A DNA stretch of 64,000 bases from Clostridium paridis (GTDB lineage Bacteria > Bacillota > Clostridia > Clostridiales > Clostridiaceae). Every line of letters begins with the position of its first letter. Within the stretch, counting starts at the first letter, position 1. Under the pieces are notes generated by a model. The model saw only the letters and a program-made list of their open reading frames with translations. It had not been told where the DNA came from and made no database searches. The stretch is from assembly GCF_016765615.1 (NCBI RefSeq), contig NZ_JAESWA010000004.1:1-64000 (forward strand), given 5' to 3'. The position numbers were made by a program, and so were the translations under genes. This document shows, piece after piece, positions 28,640-36,475 of the stretch.

Positions 28640-28810
28640 CCAAAACATTATATCTTCAAATATTATCTCAAGTACAATTTTTACTTTTTGAATTTTGAGC
28701 TCTCCACCTTTCCATTTAATTACAATTAAAACAACTCGAATCCCCATTATATTGTTAATATATTAACGACATAATAATATCATATAGTATTAAGAAAAGA
28801 TCTATCTTAA

Positions 28811-30133
28811 TTACTCCAAAATCGCATGAATTGTACTAAATAACTTATCATCACTTAATGTTTCTCTCAAGGCATTTATGAAATAATCTATTTCATCTTT
28901 AGTAATTGTTAAAGGTGGCTCCACTTTTAGGACAGCTGGATTATTGCTTGCAATAGAAATTAATATAGCGTGCTCCTTAAATAATCTTCCAATTATTTTT
29001 CCCACAAAAAATTCCATAGTTGTTTTACTTTTAAGCTTCTTTAAAAACTCAAATTCAACCCCTATTAATAAACCTTGCCCTCTTACTGCTGATATTTGAT
29101 GATATTCCATCATAAGTTCTCTTAATTTTAAGACAGTATAAGTACCTATTTCTTTTGCATTCTCACTTAACTTATCATCTCTTATAATCTCCAATGTTTT
29201 GAGGGCACTTATACACGCCATACTATTTCCTCCAAAAGTGGTTTCTAGAAGAGTTGAATTTTTTGCACTACCATAAACCGAATCCCATATCTTCTTTTTC
29301 ATAGCAATGCATCCAATTGGTATGTATCCTCCACTTAATGATTTTGCAAGCAATAGTACATCTGGTACTACTCCCACTTGTTCATACATAAACATACTTC
29401 CACATCTTCCTATTCCTGTTTGAATTTCATCAAAGATTAACAATATATCTTCCTTGTTGCAAAGCTCTCTTAGTTCTTCTAAAAATCCTTCTGGTGGCAA
29501 TATGATTCCTGCTTCAGCTTGTATTGGCTCTATTAATATTGATGTTACATCATATGAATCTACTAAACTCTTAACTTTCTTAATATCTCCAAATGGAGCT
29601 TCTAAAAAAGTTCCCTTTACATAATTATAATTTTTCTTTAGTTTATTTCCCATGGCTGCTATCGAACCTAAAGTTTTACCATGGTAGGCATTCTTGAAAT
29701 AAATTATCTTACCTTTCTTATTTTTCATCATTGATAATTTTATAGCTTCTTCAACAGCTTCTGTTCCTGAGTTTGTGAAATGACAATTTCCTAATTCTCC
29801 TTTAGTAAGATAATTGATATTATTTGCTAGAATTCCATCGTAGATATTTACACTTTGTTCAATAAAATTCGGAGTATTAGAATGTTCAATTATAGTATTT
29901 AGAATTCTTTCATCATTATGTCCTATATTTAATGATCCGAAGCCTGCTATGAAGTCCAAATATCCCTTACCATTTTCATCATAAACTAGAGCTCCTTTTG
30001 CTTTATGAAATATCTTATCTATACCTATCGATTTCATAACTTTATAAAGCCCTTTATTATAATGTTCTTTAAATATTTCTTTTAGTTCCTCCTCTGAAAT
30101 TTTATTTACTTCATTTAAATTAATATAGCTCAT
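28811..30133 (-). CDS. Class III PLP aminotransferase
   Basis: A 440-residue fold-type I aminotransferase of the acetylornithine/putrescine/GABA group. Marks: CHFTNSGTEAVEEAIKL (PLP phosphate), FKNAYHGKTLGSIAAMG, the Asp in LLIFDEIQTGIGRCGSMFMY and the Schiff-base Lys in VLLLAKSLSGGYIPIGCIAM. Such enzymes move amino groups from diamines, ornithine or omega-amino acids; the exact substrate is not clear. The start is placed at ATG 30133, with GGTGGTGG 5 nt upstream. It is divergent from the kinase-like gene and has no pathway neighbours. Confidence 0.9.
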   Translation of the reverse strand: MSYINLNEVNKISEEELKEIFKEHYNKGLYKVMKSIGIDKIFHKAKGALVYDENGKGYLDFIAGFGSLNIGHNDERILNTIIEHSNTPNFIEQSVNIYDGILANNINYLTKGELGNCHFTNSGTEAVEEAIKLSMMKNKKGKIIYFKNAYHGKTLGSIAAMGNKLKKNYNYVKGTFLEAPFGDIKKVKSLVDSYDVTSILIEPIQAEAGIILPPEGFLEELRELCNKEDILLIFDEIQTGIGRCGSMFMYEQVGVVPDVLLLAKSLSGGYIPIGCIAMKKKIWDSVYGSAKNSTLLETTFGGNSMACISALKTLEIIRDDKLSENAKEIGTYTVLKLRELMMEYHQISAVRGQGLLIGVEFEFLKKLKSKTTMEFFVGKIIGRLFKEHAILISIASNNPAVLKVEPPLTITKDEIDYFINALRETLSDDKLFSTIHAILE

Positions 30134-30238
30134 AAAATCCACCACCATTTTTATTGATATAAATATATCCTTATAGTGTGTCAAATATTAAAAATTATGA
30201 GTAATATAGACTAGATTGACTTTTACGAGGTTAAAAAA

Positions 30239-30760
30239 TTGGAAAAGCTAATTAATGATTTAGAAAACATGTCAAGAAAAGATATAAAAGATAATTTTGA
30301 GTTTTTAGGCGAGGGTATTGCACGTAAAGTCTTTGCCATTGATGAAGATACCGTCCTTAAAGTATCTAAAGGAGAAGATGGATTTTACCAAAATGCTGTT
30401 GAGTACTATGTATTCTCAAAAGCATCGTCTTTAACTAAAACCATATTATGCCCTATTTTATATTACTCTCCTAGATATCTTATAATGAAAAGAGCTATTC
30501 CTCTTACAAAATTTCGTCGTCAAAATTCAATAGATGTTCCCAAGTTAGACGGACTTAATTGGATAAACACTCCCCTATACGAATTGAAAACCAAGTTTTT
30601 TCTCTTTGAAGAAGATCTATACCATACTGATTCATGGGGCATTATTGGTAATAAAATGGTATTAATTGATTACGGTTGTACCTCTTCATTTGGTGATTAT
30701 TTTTATACTTTAATTTTTAAATTAAAAAAATTTGATGTTTATCCAATAGAAGAAGTCTAG
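30239..30760 (+). CDS. Small protein-kinase-like protein
   Basis: A 173-residue protein that keeps the frame of a protein kinase fold in a much shortened form. Glycine-loop-like FLGEGIARKVFAIDEDTVLK carries a Lys about where the ATP-binding Lys sits, LIMKRA resembles the hinge, and HTDSWGIIGNKMVLIDYG stands where kinases have the HxD loop and DFG. The total is about two thirds of a minimal kinase domain. It starts with TTG, with GAGG 8 nt upstream. Its stop codon lies inside the terminator stem. It could be an atypical kinase or a pseudokinase; no substrate is apparent. Confidence 0.7.
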   Translation: MEKLINDLENMSRKDIKDNFEFLGEGIARKVFAIDEDTVLKVSKGEDGFYQNAVEYYVFSKASSLTKTILCPILYYSPRYLIMKRAIPLTKFRRQNSIDVPKLDGLNWINTPLYELKTKFFLFEEDLYHTDSWGIIGNKMVLIDYGCTSSFGDYFYTLIFKLKKFDVYPIEEV

Positions 30761-30782
30761 TACAGAGAGTTACTAGACTTCT
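30751..30782. terminator. Terminator overlapping the end of the kinase-like gene
   Basis: A 12-bp stem (AGAAGTCTAGTA / TACTAGACTTCT) with an 8-nt loop and a TTTTATT tail. The TAG stop of the kinase-like gene is part of the 5' arm. It also faces the convergent membrane-protein gene. Confidence 0.85.
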
Positions 30783-30794
30783 TTTATTAAAATC

Positions 30795-31925
30795 CTATGA
30801 AAAAAACTTAGGAAATACAAAAACAGATATTATAAATATTAAAAGAATAATTGAAATAATTATAGCTATTTTATTTCCAAAATTTAAAGTCCAGCCTACT
30901 CCAAATCTTTTCTCTACAAATATAGAAGGATCATTAGGATTATAATAAATTGATCCTAACTTCCAGTAAGCATCATCATCTATATTAGTAACATCATCCT
31001 CCGACTTTTCCTCTGTAGTATCCTTTAAATTGCTACCACCTTGACCATATTTAATATCTAAGGCAATTGGGGCTATTATTATAACTAAAAATAGTATGAT
31101 AAGAATTGGTGTTAATTGTTTAAAGTTCACTGAAATTATATTTAATGAATTAAAATTTAGTAAAGTAATTAAAGTGGTAACTATTATTGCTAAACTATAT
31201 ATAAATAAAGAATTAATCTTTTTAAATTTATATAATTTCTGTGATGATGAAACTGGTTTAGCTGTATCTATTCTATTTTTACTAATTGCTATTGAATAGT
31301 TAGTAAAAATAAGCAAAACCACAACCCCCATCATTACTAAACCATTTGTTACAACAGCTCCTACAGACTTCTCAACAAAATTGTTTGCTGTTCCGTCTAT
31401 CCCCCAATGAATTGCAATTTTAGCTGGCAATTCATCAAATTTCATAAGTGGTATGATTAAGTTCAAAAGTGCTACACCTAGAGGAATCAAAAACCAGTAA
31501 AATGGTAAAACTGCATCACTTCTTAATTTTTTTGACATTGTAGTATTTACATAAACCACTTGCTTCTTATTTTCCATTAAGTTATTTTCACCCTTATATT
31601 TTTTAACTTTATGATTTGCTCTTAAAAATATTAAGAAATATCCAATTATAAAAAGAAAGATAGTGATTATAAAAATACGTGGAATCATATTAATAGTATT
31701 TAATAGACAAAAGTATGCCGCTAATACTATTATAGTGAAGACAGTTAACTCTATAGTATATTGTTTAGTTATCCTTTCTATTTCTTTATCTTTAGCTCTA
31801 TCTAATGGAATAAACACACCAAATATTAAATCTTTTCTTGTTAATTTTGGGGTAAGGATGAAGGTAATATATAATACACCAAAAATAATAATATTTATTA
31901 TATTTGCAGTTAATAACTCACTCAT
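30795..31925 (-). CDS. DUF1648/DUF5808 membrane protein
   Basis: A 376-residue protein with about eight TM helices. A DUF1648 segment is seen in the middle (LPAKIAIHWGIDGTANNFVE), and a DUF5808-type motif near the C-terminus (DAYWKLGSIYYNPNDPSIFV, then GVGWTLNFGN) before the last TM helix. Members are often encoded beside YtrA-type GntR regulators, as here: the regulator gene lies 20 bp upstream in the same operon. The function is not established; a role in envelope or antibiotic stress is often assumed from context. Confidence 0.87.
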   Translation of the reverse strand: MSELLTANIINIIIFGVLYITFILTPKLTRKDLIFGVFIPLDRAKDKEIERITKQYTIELTVFTIIVLAAYFCLLNTINMIPRIFIITIFLFIIGYFLIFLRANHKVKKYKGENNLMENKKQVVYVNTTMSKKLRSDAVLPFYWFLIPLGVALLNLIIPLMKFDELPAKIAIHWGIDGTANNFVEKSVGAVVTNGLVMMGVVVLLIFTNYSIAISKNRIDTAKPVSSSQKLYKFKKINSLFIYSLAIIVTTLITLLNFNSLNIISVNFKQLTPILIILFLVIIIAPIALDIKYGQGGSNLKDTTEEKSEDDVTNIDDDAYWKLGSIYYNPNDPSIFVEKRFGVGWTLNFGNKIAIIISIILLIFIISVFVFPKFFS

Positions 31926-31945
31926 AACAATTATCTCCTTAAATC

Positions 31946-32323
31946 TTATTTTTCATATTTTTCATATAACTTTTTGCATGTCCCAATAAATTCTTCCTTA
32001 GATATTCCAAAACAATAGGCTTCCGCAATAATATTGCTTAGTTCATCATTTAATATGCTAAGAGATCTATCATTTTTTCTTATTGGAATTGGATTTATGA
32101 TAGCACCTTTTCGCCTGTCTATTGTAACAAAGCCCTCATCTTTTAATAAATTATATCCTTTGTTTACTGTATGAAGATTTATTCCAATATCCTCCGCCAT
32201 CTGCCTTACTGATGGAAGACTTTCCTCTGGCTGAAGTTCACCACATGCAATACCACTAATAATTTGGTTTTTAAGTTGAAGATAAATAGGTGTTTCACTT
32301 TGAAAATCAATTCTAAGCAACAT
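31946..32323 (-). CDS. GntR-family (YtrA-type) transcriptional regulator
   Basis: A 125-residue repressor with an N-terminal winged helix (IYLQLKNQIISGIACGELQP, LPSVRQMAEDIGINLHTVNK, GFVTIDRRKGAII) and a short C-terminal helical dimerisation tail, as in the YtrA subfamily. AAAGGAGGG precedes ATG. It forms an operon with the DUF1648/DUF5808 membrane protein. A perfect 39-bp palindrome covers its promoter, so it probably represses its own operon until an inducer is present. Confidence 0.92.
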   Translation of the reverse strand: MLLRIDFQSETPIYLQLKNQIISGIACGELQPEESLPSVRQMAEDIGINLHTVNKGYNLLKDEGFVTIDRRKGAIINPIPIRKNDRSLSILNDELSNIIAEAYCFGISKEEFIGTCKKLYEKYEK

Positions 32324-32358
32324 TCTAACCCTCCTTTTAATATCCTATTAGTTATATT

Positions 32359-32397
32359 AGTTATATTTGTTATATATAATATATAACAAATATAACT
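32359..32397. promoter_or_regulatory. Perfect 39-bp operator for the GntR regulator
   Basis: Two 19-bp arms (AGTTATATTTGTTATATAT and its exact complement) flank a single A. The palindrome begins 36 bp upstream of the regulator start codon and overlaps the predicted promoter. A further GTTATATTAG half-like copy adjoins at 32351-32360. Confidence 0.8.
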
Positions 32398-32406
32398 ACT
32401 TGTAAA
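32378..32406 (-). promoter_or_regulatory. Promoter of the GntR operon
   Basis: On the minus strand, TTTACA (32406-32401) and TATATT (32383-32378) are 17 nt apart. The -10 element lies in the centre of the 39-bp palindrome, so repressor binding would block RNA polymerase. Confidence 0.6.
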
Positions 32407-32411
32407 GAAAA

Positions 32412-32443
32412 AAGATCAAATAAATTATATTTTATTTGATCTT
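32412..32443 (-). terminator. Terminator after the 191-residue hypothetical gene
   Basis: A 13-bp stem (AAGATCAAATAAA and its complement) with a 6-nt loop. A TTTTTTCTTT tail follows on the minus strand, immediately before the -35 of the next promoter. Confidence 0.8.
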
Positions 32444-32451
32444 GAAACCCT

Positions 32452-33024
32452 CTATATTTTAATATTAATTTTTTCAGATAATAGTGGTGCTCCTACCCTA
32501 TTTACAGATGGATATCTGTCTACATATTTTAAACCAAGTTCAAAAACTCTCCCCCAATAATCTTCTGGAATAGACTTTTTCTTTTTATCAATAGCCTCCG
32601 TATCATCTGATAAGAATTCTGCAATATTAGGAGTAAATCCTACCCATAATCCCATTGGATTTTCACCAGGAATTATGTCTTCATCATACTTATTTCCAGT
32701 TTTGTATGTGTTTAATGTTAACAATCTTGAACTTATCGTTAGTTTATATTCCTTAATTAAACTTTTAGGATAGGACAGTATTGTCACACAATCTAAATCC
32801 TCTGAATATGCTGCTATTAATAAAGGATTCAATGATACAACAATTGCAGGTTCAGGAAATCCACTTTGAAGTAACTTTTTAAATTTTTTTATTTTAAAAT
32901 AATTTATAATACTATAGGGATGCATCTTACCTTTAAATAAATCTGCTCTTAAATATCTTAGTTTATCATTGGAAACAGTAATATCTTTATTGATATTACA
33001 ATGATAATATTTTTTCATATCCAA
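32452..33024 (-). CDS. Hypothetical protein, about 190 residues
   Basis: No family is recognised. The protein is soluble and mixed alpha/beta, with the stretches PAIVVSLNPLLIAAYSEDLD and GLWVGFTPNIAEFLSDDTEA and an ending rich in basic residues. A TTG start at 33024 is preferred, since GGAGG lies 8 nt upstream; an ATG two codons later is 14 nt from that site. Normal codon use and its own terminator indicate a real gene. It is separated from the GntR operon by that terminator. Confidence 0.65.
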   Translation of the reverse strand: MDMKKYYHCNINKDITVSNDKLRYLRADLFKGKMHPYSIINYFKIKKFKKLLQSGFPEPAIVVSLNPLLIAAYSEDLDCVTILSYPKSLIKEYKLTISSRLLTLNTYKTGNKYDEDIIPGENPMGLWVGFTPNIAEFLSDDTEAIDKKKKSIPEDYWGRVFELGLKYVDRYPSVNRVGAPLLSEKINIKI

Positions 33025-33219
33025 GAAACTATCCTCCAATATTATTTTCTCTATAATATGTTTATTTATATACTTTTAAAAATATCATAATATTTACAAT
33101 ATTATTTCATTTTTATTCATACGCAAAAATATGTGGATTATTTTCTAAGAATATAATATACTAAAGGAGAATGATTTCTTAAGAACTTTAATTAATCCCT
33201 TAGGGAACATCAGTTTACT

Positions 33220-33327
33220 TACTAAGCAGTACTATTGCAGCACACAGTAGTACACAATGCTTTAGTATAGATTTTTACCCTTCATCAAAAGAGAGGCCCA
33301 CATTTTACCCGTGTGAAAGCCTCTCTT
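33220..33327 (+). ncRNA. Possible structured RNA upstream of aspartokinase
   Basis: Two stacked hairpins lie in a 425-bp gene-free gap. The first (33220-33267) pairs TACTAAGCA with TGC(T)TTAGTA and then GTACTA with TAGTAC, giving a 15-bp stem with a 4-nt side bulge and a 13-nt loop. The second (33289-33327) is terminator-like. A TATAAT sits at 33152-33157, but its -35 is poor. The sequence does not match the lysine riboswitch or a T-box. It could be a leader, an independent small RNA, or chance folding in AT-rich DNA. Confidence 0.3.
33289..33327 (+). terminator. Terminator-like hairpin about 120 bp before aspartokinase
   Basis: A 9-bp stem (AAGAGAGGC / GCCTCTCTT) with an inner CACA/TGTG helix and a loop rich in T and C. 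On the plus strand AAATTTTGCCCATTTTTT follows. No annotated gene ends here, so it may end a small RNA or be an attenuator. Confidence 0.5.
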
Positions 33328-33379
33328 AAATTTTGCCCATTTTTTGAATCTAAAATAATTATCTTTCTATTCTTTGGAA

Positions 33380-33408
33380 TTGCATATTTGCTTTAAAATT
33401 GTTATCAT
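33380..33408 (+). promoter_or_regulatory. Promoter of the aspartokinase gene
   Basis: TTGCAT (33380-33385) and TATCAT (33403-33408) are 17 nt apart, about 42 bp before the start codon at 33450 and downstream of the terminator-like hairpin. Confidence 0.45.
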
Positions 33409-33449
33409 AATATTGTTATTTTTTATTATAAAATTGGGGGGCTATACAT

Positions 33450-34769
33450 ATGAAAAACACAATAGTAACAAAATTTGGGGGGAGTTCGCTTGCAAGTTCA
33501 GAGCAATTTAGAAAAGTTAAATCCATTGTAACTTCTAATAAAGATAGAAGATTTGTAGTTCCATCTGCTCCTGGTAAAAGAGATAGCAAGGACTATAAAA
33601 TTACAGATTTACTTTATCTATGTAATGCTCATGTTAAAACTTCTATTCCTTTTGATGATGTATTTAAACTAATAGAAGAAAGATACTGCAGCATTGTTAG
33701 AGACTTATCTATAGATATTGATATCAATATTCCTCTTGAAAAAATTAAAGAAGATATTAAGAATGGTGCTTCAGCTGATTATGCTGCCAGTAGAGGAGAA
33801 TATTTAAATGGACTTATTTTGGCTAAATATTTAGAATATGAGTTTATTGATGCTGCTGAAATAATTGTATTTAACGAAGGTGGCACTTATGATCAAGAAA
33901 AAACAAAAATTAAGGTTGAAGAAAGATTATCCAAGGTTAAAAATGCAGTAATTCCTGGATTTTACGGAGCTAATGAAGAAGGTGAAATTGTTGCATTTTC
34001 TAGAGGTGGGTCAGATGTAACTGGCTCAATTATCGCTGCCAGCATTAACGCTAGTTTATACGAAAACTGGACTGATGTCTCAGGATTTCTAATGGCTGAT
34101 CCTAGAATAGTAGATAATCCTAAGGCAATAGAAAAGATTACTTATAAAGAACTAAGAGAGCTTTCTTACATGGGTGCTTCTGTTTTACATGAAGAAGCTA
34201 TTTTCCCAGTTAGAGAGGCTGGAATATATATAAATATAAAAAATACAAATAGACCTGAGGATCCTGGTACATTAATAGTTGATGATATACAAGATGTAAA
34301 AAATCATGGAAAAATTACTGGAGTTGCTGGAAGAAAAGACTTTACTGTAATTGCTATAGAAAAAGCTCTTATGAATTCTGAGCTTGGTTTTACAAGAAGA
34401 ATTTTATCAATTCTTGAGTCTTACGGAATTTCCTATGAAAATATGCCTTCAGGGATAGATACTGTTTCTTTAGTAATTGCTGATTCTCAGTTAAAGAATA
34501 AAAAGGACAAAGTAGTTGAAGAAATTAAGAGACAATGTTCACCTGATTCTATTGATGTTTATCCAAATATGGCTGTTATAGCTACAGTTGGGCGCGGAAT
34601 GGCCAAGGCTACTGGAGTAGCTGCAGTATTATTCTCAGCTCTTGCAAAAGCAAATATAAACGTAAGAATGATTGACCAAGGATCAAGTGAGATGAATATA
34701 TTAGTAGGCGTTGCTACTTCAGATTTTGAAAAGGCCGTAAATGCTATATATGCTGCATTTGAAAAGTAA
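33450..34769 (+). CDS. Aspartate kinase
   Basis: A 439-residue enzyme that phosphorylates L-aspartate, the first step toward lysine, threonine, methionine and diaminopimelate. Marks: the N-terminal TIVTKFGGSSLASSEQF, the catalytic region FSRGGSDVTGSIIAASINAS, YENWTDVSGFLMADPRIV and SYMGASVLHEEAIFPV. Two C-terminal ACT domains (about 300-439, e.g. ANINVRMIDQGSSEMNILVG) imply feedback control by end-product amino acids. GGGGGG lies 8 nt before ATG. The gene is single, with its own promoter and terminator. Which amino acid inhibits it cannot be told. Confidence 0.95.
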   Translation: MKNTIVTKFGGSSLASSEQFRKVKSIVTSNKDRRFVVPSAPGKRDSKDYKITDLLYLCNAHVKTSIPFDDVFKLIEERYCSIVRDLSIDIDINIPLEKIKEDIKNGASADYAASRGEYLNGLILAKYLEYEFIDAAEIIVFNEGGTYDQEKTKIKVEERLSKVKNAVIPGFYGANEEGEIVAFSRGGSDVTGSIIAASINASLYENWTDVSGFLMADPRIVDNPKAIEKITYKELRELSYMGASVLHEEAIFPVREAGIYINIKNTNRPEDPGTLIVDDIQDVKNHGKITGVAGRKDFTVIAIEKALMNSELGFTRRILSILESYGISYENMPSGIDTVSLVIADSQLKNKKDKVVEEIKRQCSPDSIDVYPNMAVIATVGRGMAKATGVAAVLFSALAKANINVRMIDQGSSEMNILVGVATSDFEKAVNAIYAAFEK

Positions 34770-34823
34770 TTAACAAAAAGTTCAACGCTTATAGATCTAA
34801 GTTTCTAAAATTGAAAGAAATGA

Positions 34824-34850
34824 AGAGCAGAAATCACCGATTTCTGCTCT
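34824..34850 (+). terminator. Terminator after the aspartokinase gene
   Basis: A perfect 12-bp stem (AGAGCAGAAATC / GATTTCTGCTCT) with a 3-nt loop, followed by CTTGTTT. Confidence 0.85.
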
Positions 34851-34966
34851 CTTGTTTATATACTAAAATTATTTATATTCAGCCTCTTTGTAATTTTTAC
34901 ATTTGGTTCATTTGAAATATTTATACTGTAAGATTTGTTAATCCTTTTATAACATCACCTATTAAC

Positions 34967-35968
34967 TTACTTTAAAAGTATTTTTTTAACTCTAGTCTTT
35001 CTTAAAACTGTAATTAGTGCTGCGGAGATTAATAAAGAACAAATAAATCTAATCATTGTATTTGCAAATAATATTGGAGCAAGCACTGAAAGCCATATCA
35101 TTATAATTTGATGTGAACAATAGATTCCTATACTGTACTCTCTACAAGCTTTAGAAATTTTAGTTGAAATATTCTTACTGTAATTAATTGCCCAAATTAA
35201 TATTAAAGGTGCTGCAATTATTGCTGACAGATACATATTAGCATCTTTAGCAACACCAGTTTTATTTAATATAAATGCTTCAACCAATAAAAGTATAATT
35301 GAAATTATACTTAGCAATCCTGCTTTTTTTATCTTTTTATTCAGTTTATATTTATTAATAATTGCACCTAAAGATACAAAAAGAATTGATTCTGTAACGC
35401 CTATTTGTGGCATCATAAATATTGATGTGTACCCTTTAATCAATGGATTTATCAATGTTGCTTGAAATAATCCATAATAAGTATCACCGGTTGTCCCAAA
35501 TAGATATAATACAAATCCAATCAAAAGTAAAATAAATATTTTATCTTTTTTTAGTAATGGTGATATTATAAAAATAGTAATGATTAATGAGGATATATAC
35601 CAGAGGCTTCCTGTTATTCCAACTAGTAATAATCTCTCAATTAGAATTATAGGAGGTGCTCCTAAACTACTTAAGACTATCGGAAATAATGCTATAATCT
35701 CTATAGTTACCCAAGAAAGATAAAGAATTAGTAATCTTTTCAATGTTGCTTTAGGCTCTTTTTTTAATTGAATTCGGTCAAATAAAAAATAACCTGAAAC
35801 CATAAAAAAAAATGGTACTGCAAGTCTACTAATTCCCATGCTCGTTGCAATCCATAAATTTTCATTTATTGAGTGAAAAGCCATTGTGTGAATTGATACA
35901 ACTGCAACAGCAAATAGCAATCGTAAAACATCAATCATTCCATAGTAACTCTTATTATTTGTTTCCAT
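34967..35968 (-). CDS. Membrane acyltransferase (acyltransferase 3 family)
   Basis: A 333-residue protein with about ten TM helices. The family signature is in the first helices: IDVLRLLFAVAVVSIHTMAF (with the conserved His) and RLAVPFFFMVSGYFLFDRI. Such proteins move acyl groups onto extracellular sugars, e.g. O-acetylation of peptidoglycan, teichoic acids or polysaccharide. AAGGAGAG precedes ATG. It has no polysaccharide genes beside it, so its substrate is open. Confidence 0.9.
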   Translation of the reverse strand: METNNKSYYGMIDVLRLLFAVAVVSIHTMAFHSINENLWIATSMGISRLAVPFFFMVSGYFLFDRIQLKKEPKATLKRLLILYLSWVTIEIIALFPIVLSSLGAPPIILIERLLLVGITGSLWYISSLIITIFIISPLLKKDKIFILLLIGFVLYLFGTTGDTYYGLFQATLINPLIKGYTSIFMMPQIGVTESILFVSLGAIINKYKLNKKIKKAGLLSIISIILLLVEAFILNKTGVAKDANMYLSAIIAAPLILIWAINYSKNISTKISKACREYSIGIYCSHQIIMIWLSVLAPILFANTMIRFICSLLISAALITVLRKTRVKKILLK

Positions 35969-36103
35969 GATACAGCCACTCTCCTTAAAAAATCACTTTA
36001 ATATTTTATTTATTTTTTAAAATACAAATCCTTCTATACCATATTTACGAAAACTATTTTCTGTTTTCTGACACTTATATGAGAAAAAATAATTTCAACA
36101 AAA

Positions 36104-36137
36104 AAACTATTATCGCAATCCCTCACGATAATAGTTT
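36104..36137 (-). terminator. Terminator after the ferredoxin gene
   Basis: A perfect 12-bp stem (AAACTATTATCG / CGATAATAGTTT) with a 10-nt loop. A long T-run (TTTTTTTG) follows on the minus strand. Confidence 0.85.
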
Positions 36138-36192
36138 CCTATTAATTAAATCTTATTAAGCATATATTAAATATAAATGCTAAGCTTCTTCT

Positions 36193-36381
36193 CTATTCTA
36201 CTGTTATGGCAGATACCGGACATTGTTCACAAGCCTCATTTGCGCTTGCTAACAAATCTTCTCCTAGTTCATTTTCGATTGCTTTTGCCTTTCCATCATC
36301 ATCCATATCAAATACTTCCGGACTTATGGCAGCACACAATCCGCATCCTATACATGTATCTTTATCTACACAGGCTTTCAT
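36193..36381 (-). CDS. Single-cluster 4Fe-4S ferredoxin
   Basis: A 62-residue ferredoxin with one 4Fe-4S cluster: CIGCGLC near the N-terminus and the fourth Cys in ACEQCPVSAI. The acidic surface (FDMDDDGKAKAIENELGEDL) is typical of electron carriers. ATG 36381 has AAAGGAG 9 nt upstream; the earlier in-frame ATG abuts that site. It lies 95 bp downstream of a flavodiiron protein gene in the same direction, so it may help supply that enzyme with electrons. Confidence 0.92.
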   Translation of the reverse strand: MKACVDKDTCIGCGLCAAISPEVFDMDDDGKAKAIENELGEDLLASANEACEQCPVSAITVE

Positions 36382-36475
36382 TCTAATCATCTCCTTTATA
36401 TAAGTTTATGAGCAAATTTTACCAAAATATTTATATAAAATACGTAACTTTAGTTACCATGTTAATGAAAGTTAT

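Noticed and set aside
33150-33345. Lysine riboswitch or T-box upstream of aspartokinase
   Set aside because: Neither the conserved lysine riboswitch core (GAGGTGCG-type segments) nor the T-box AGGGTGGNACCGCG sequence is present on either strand.
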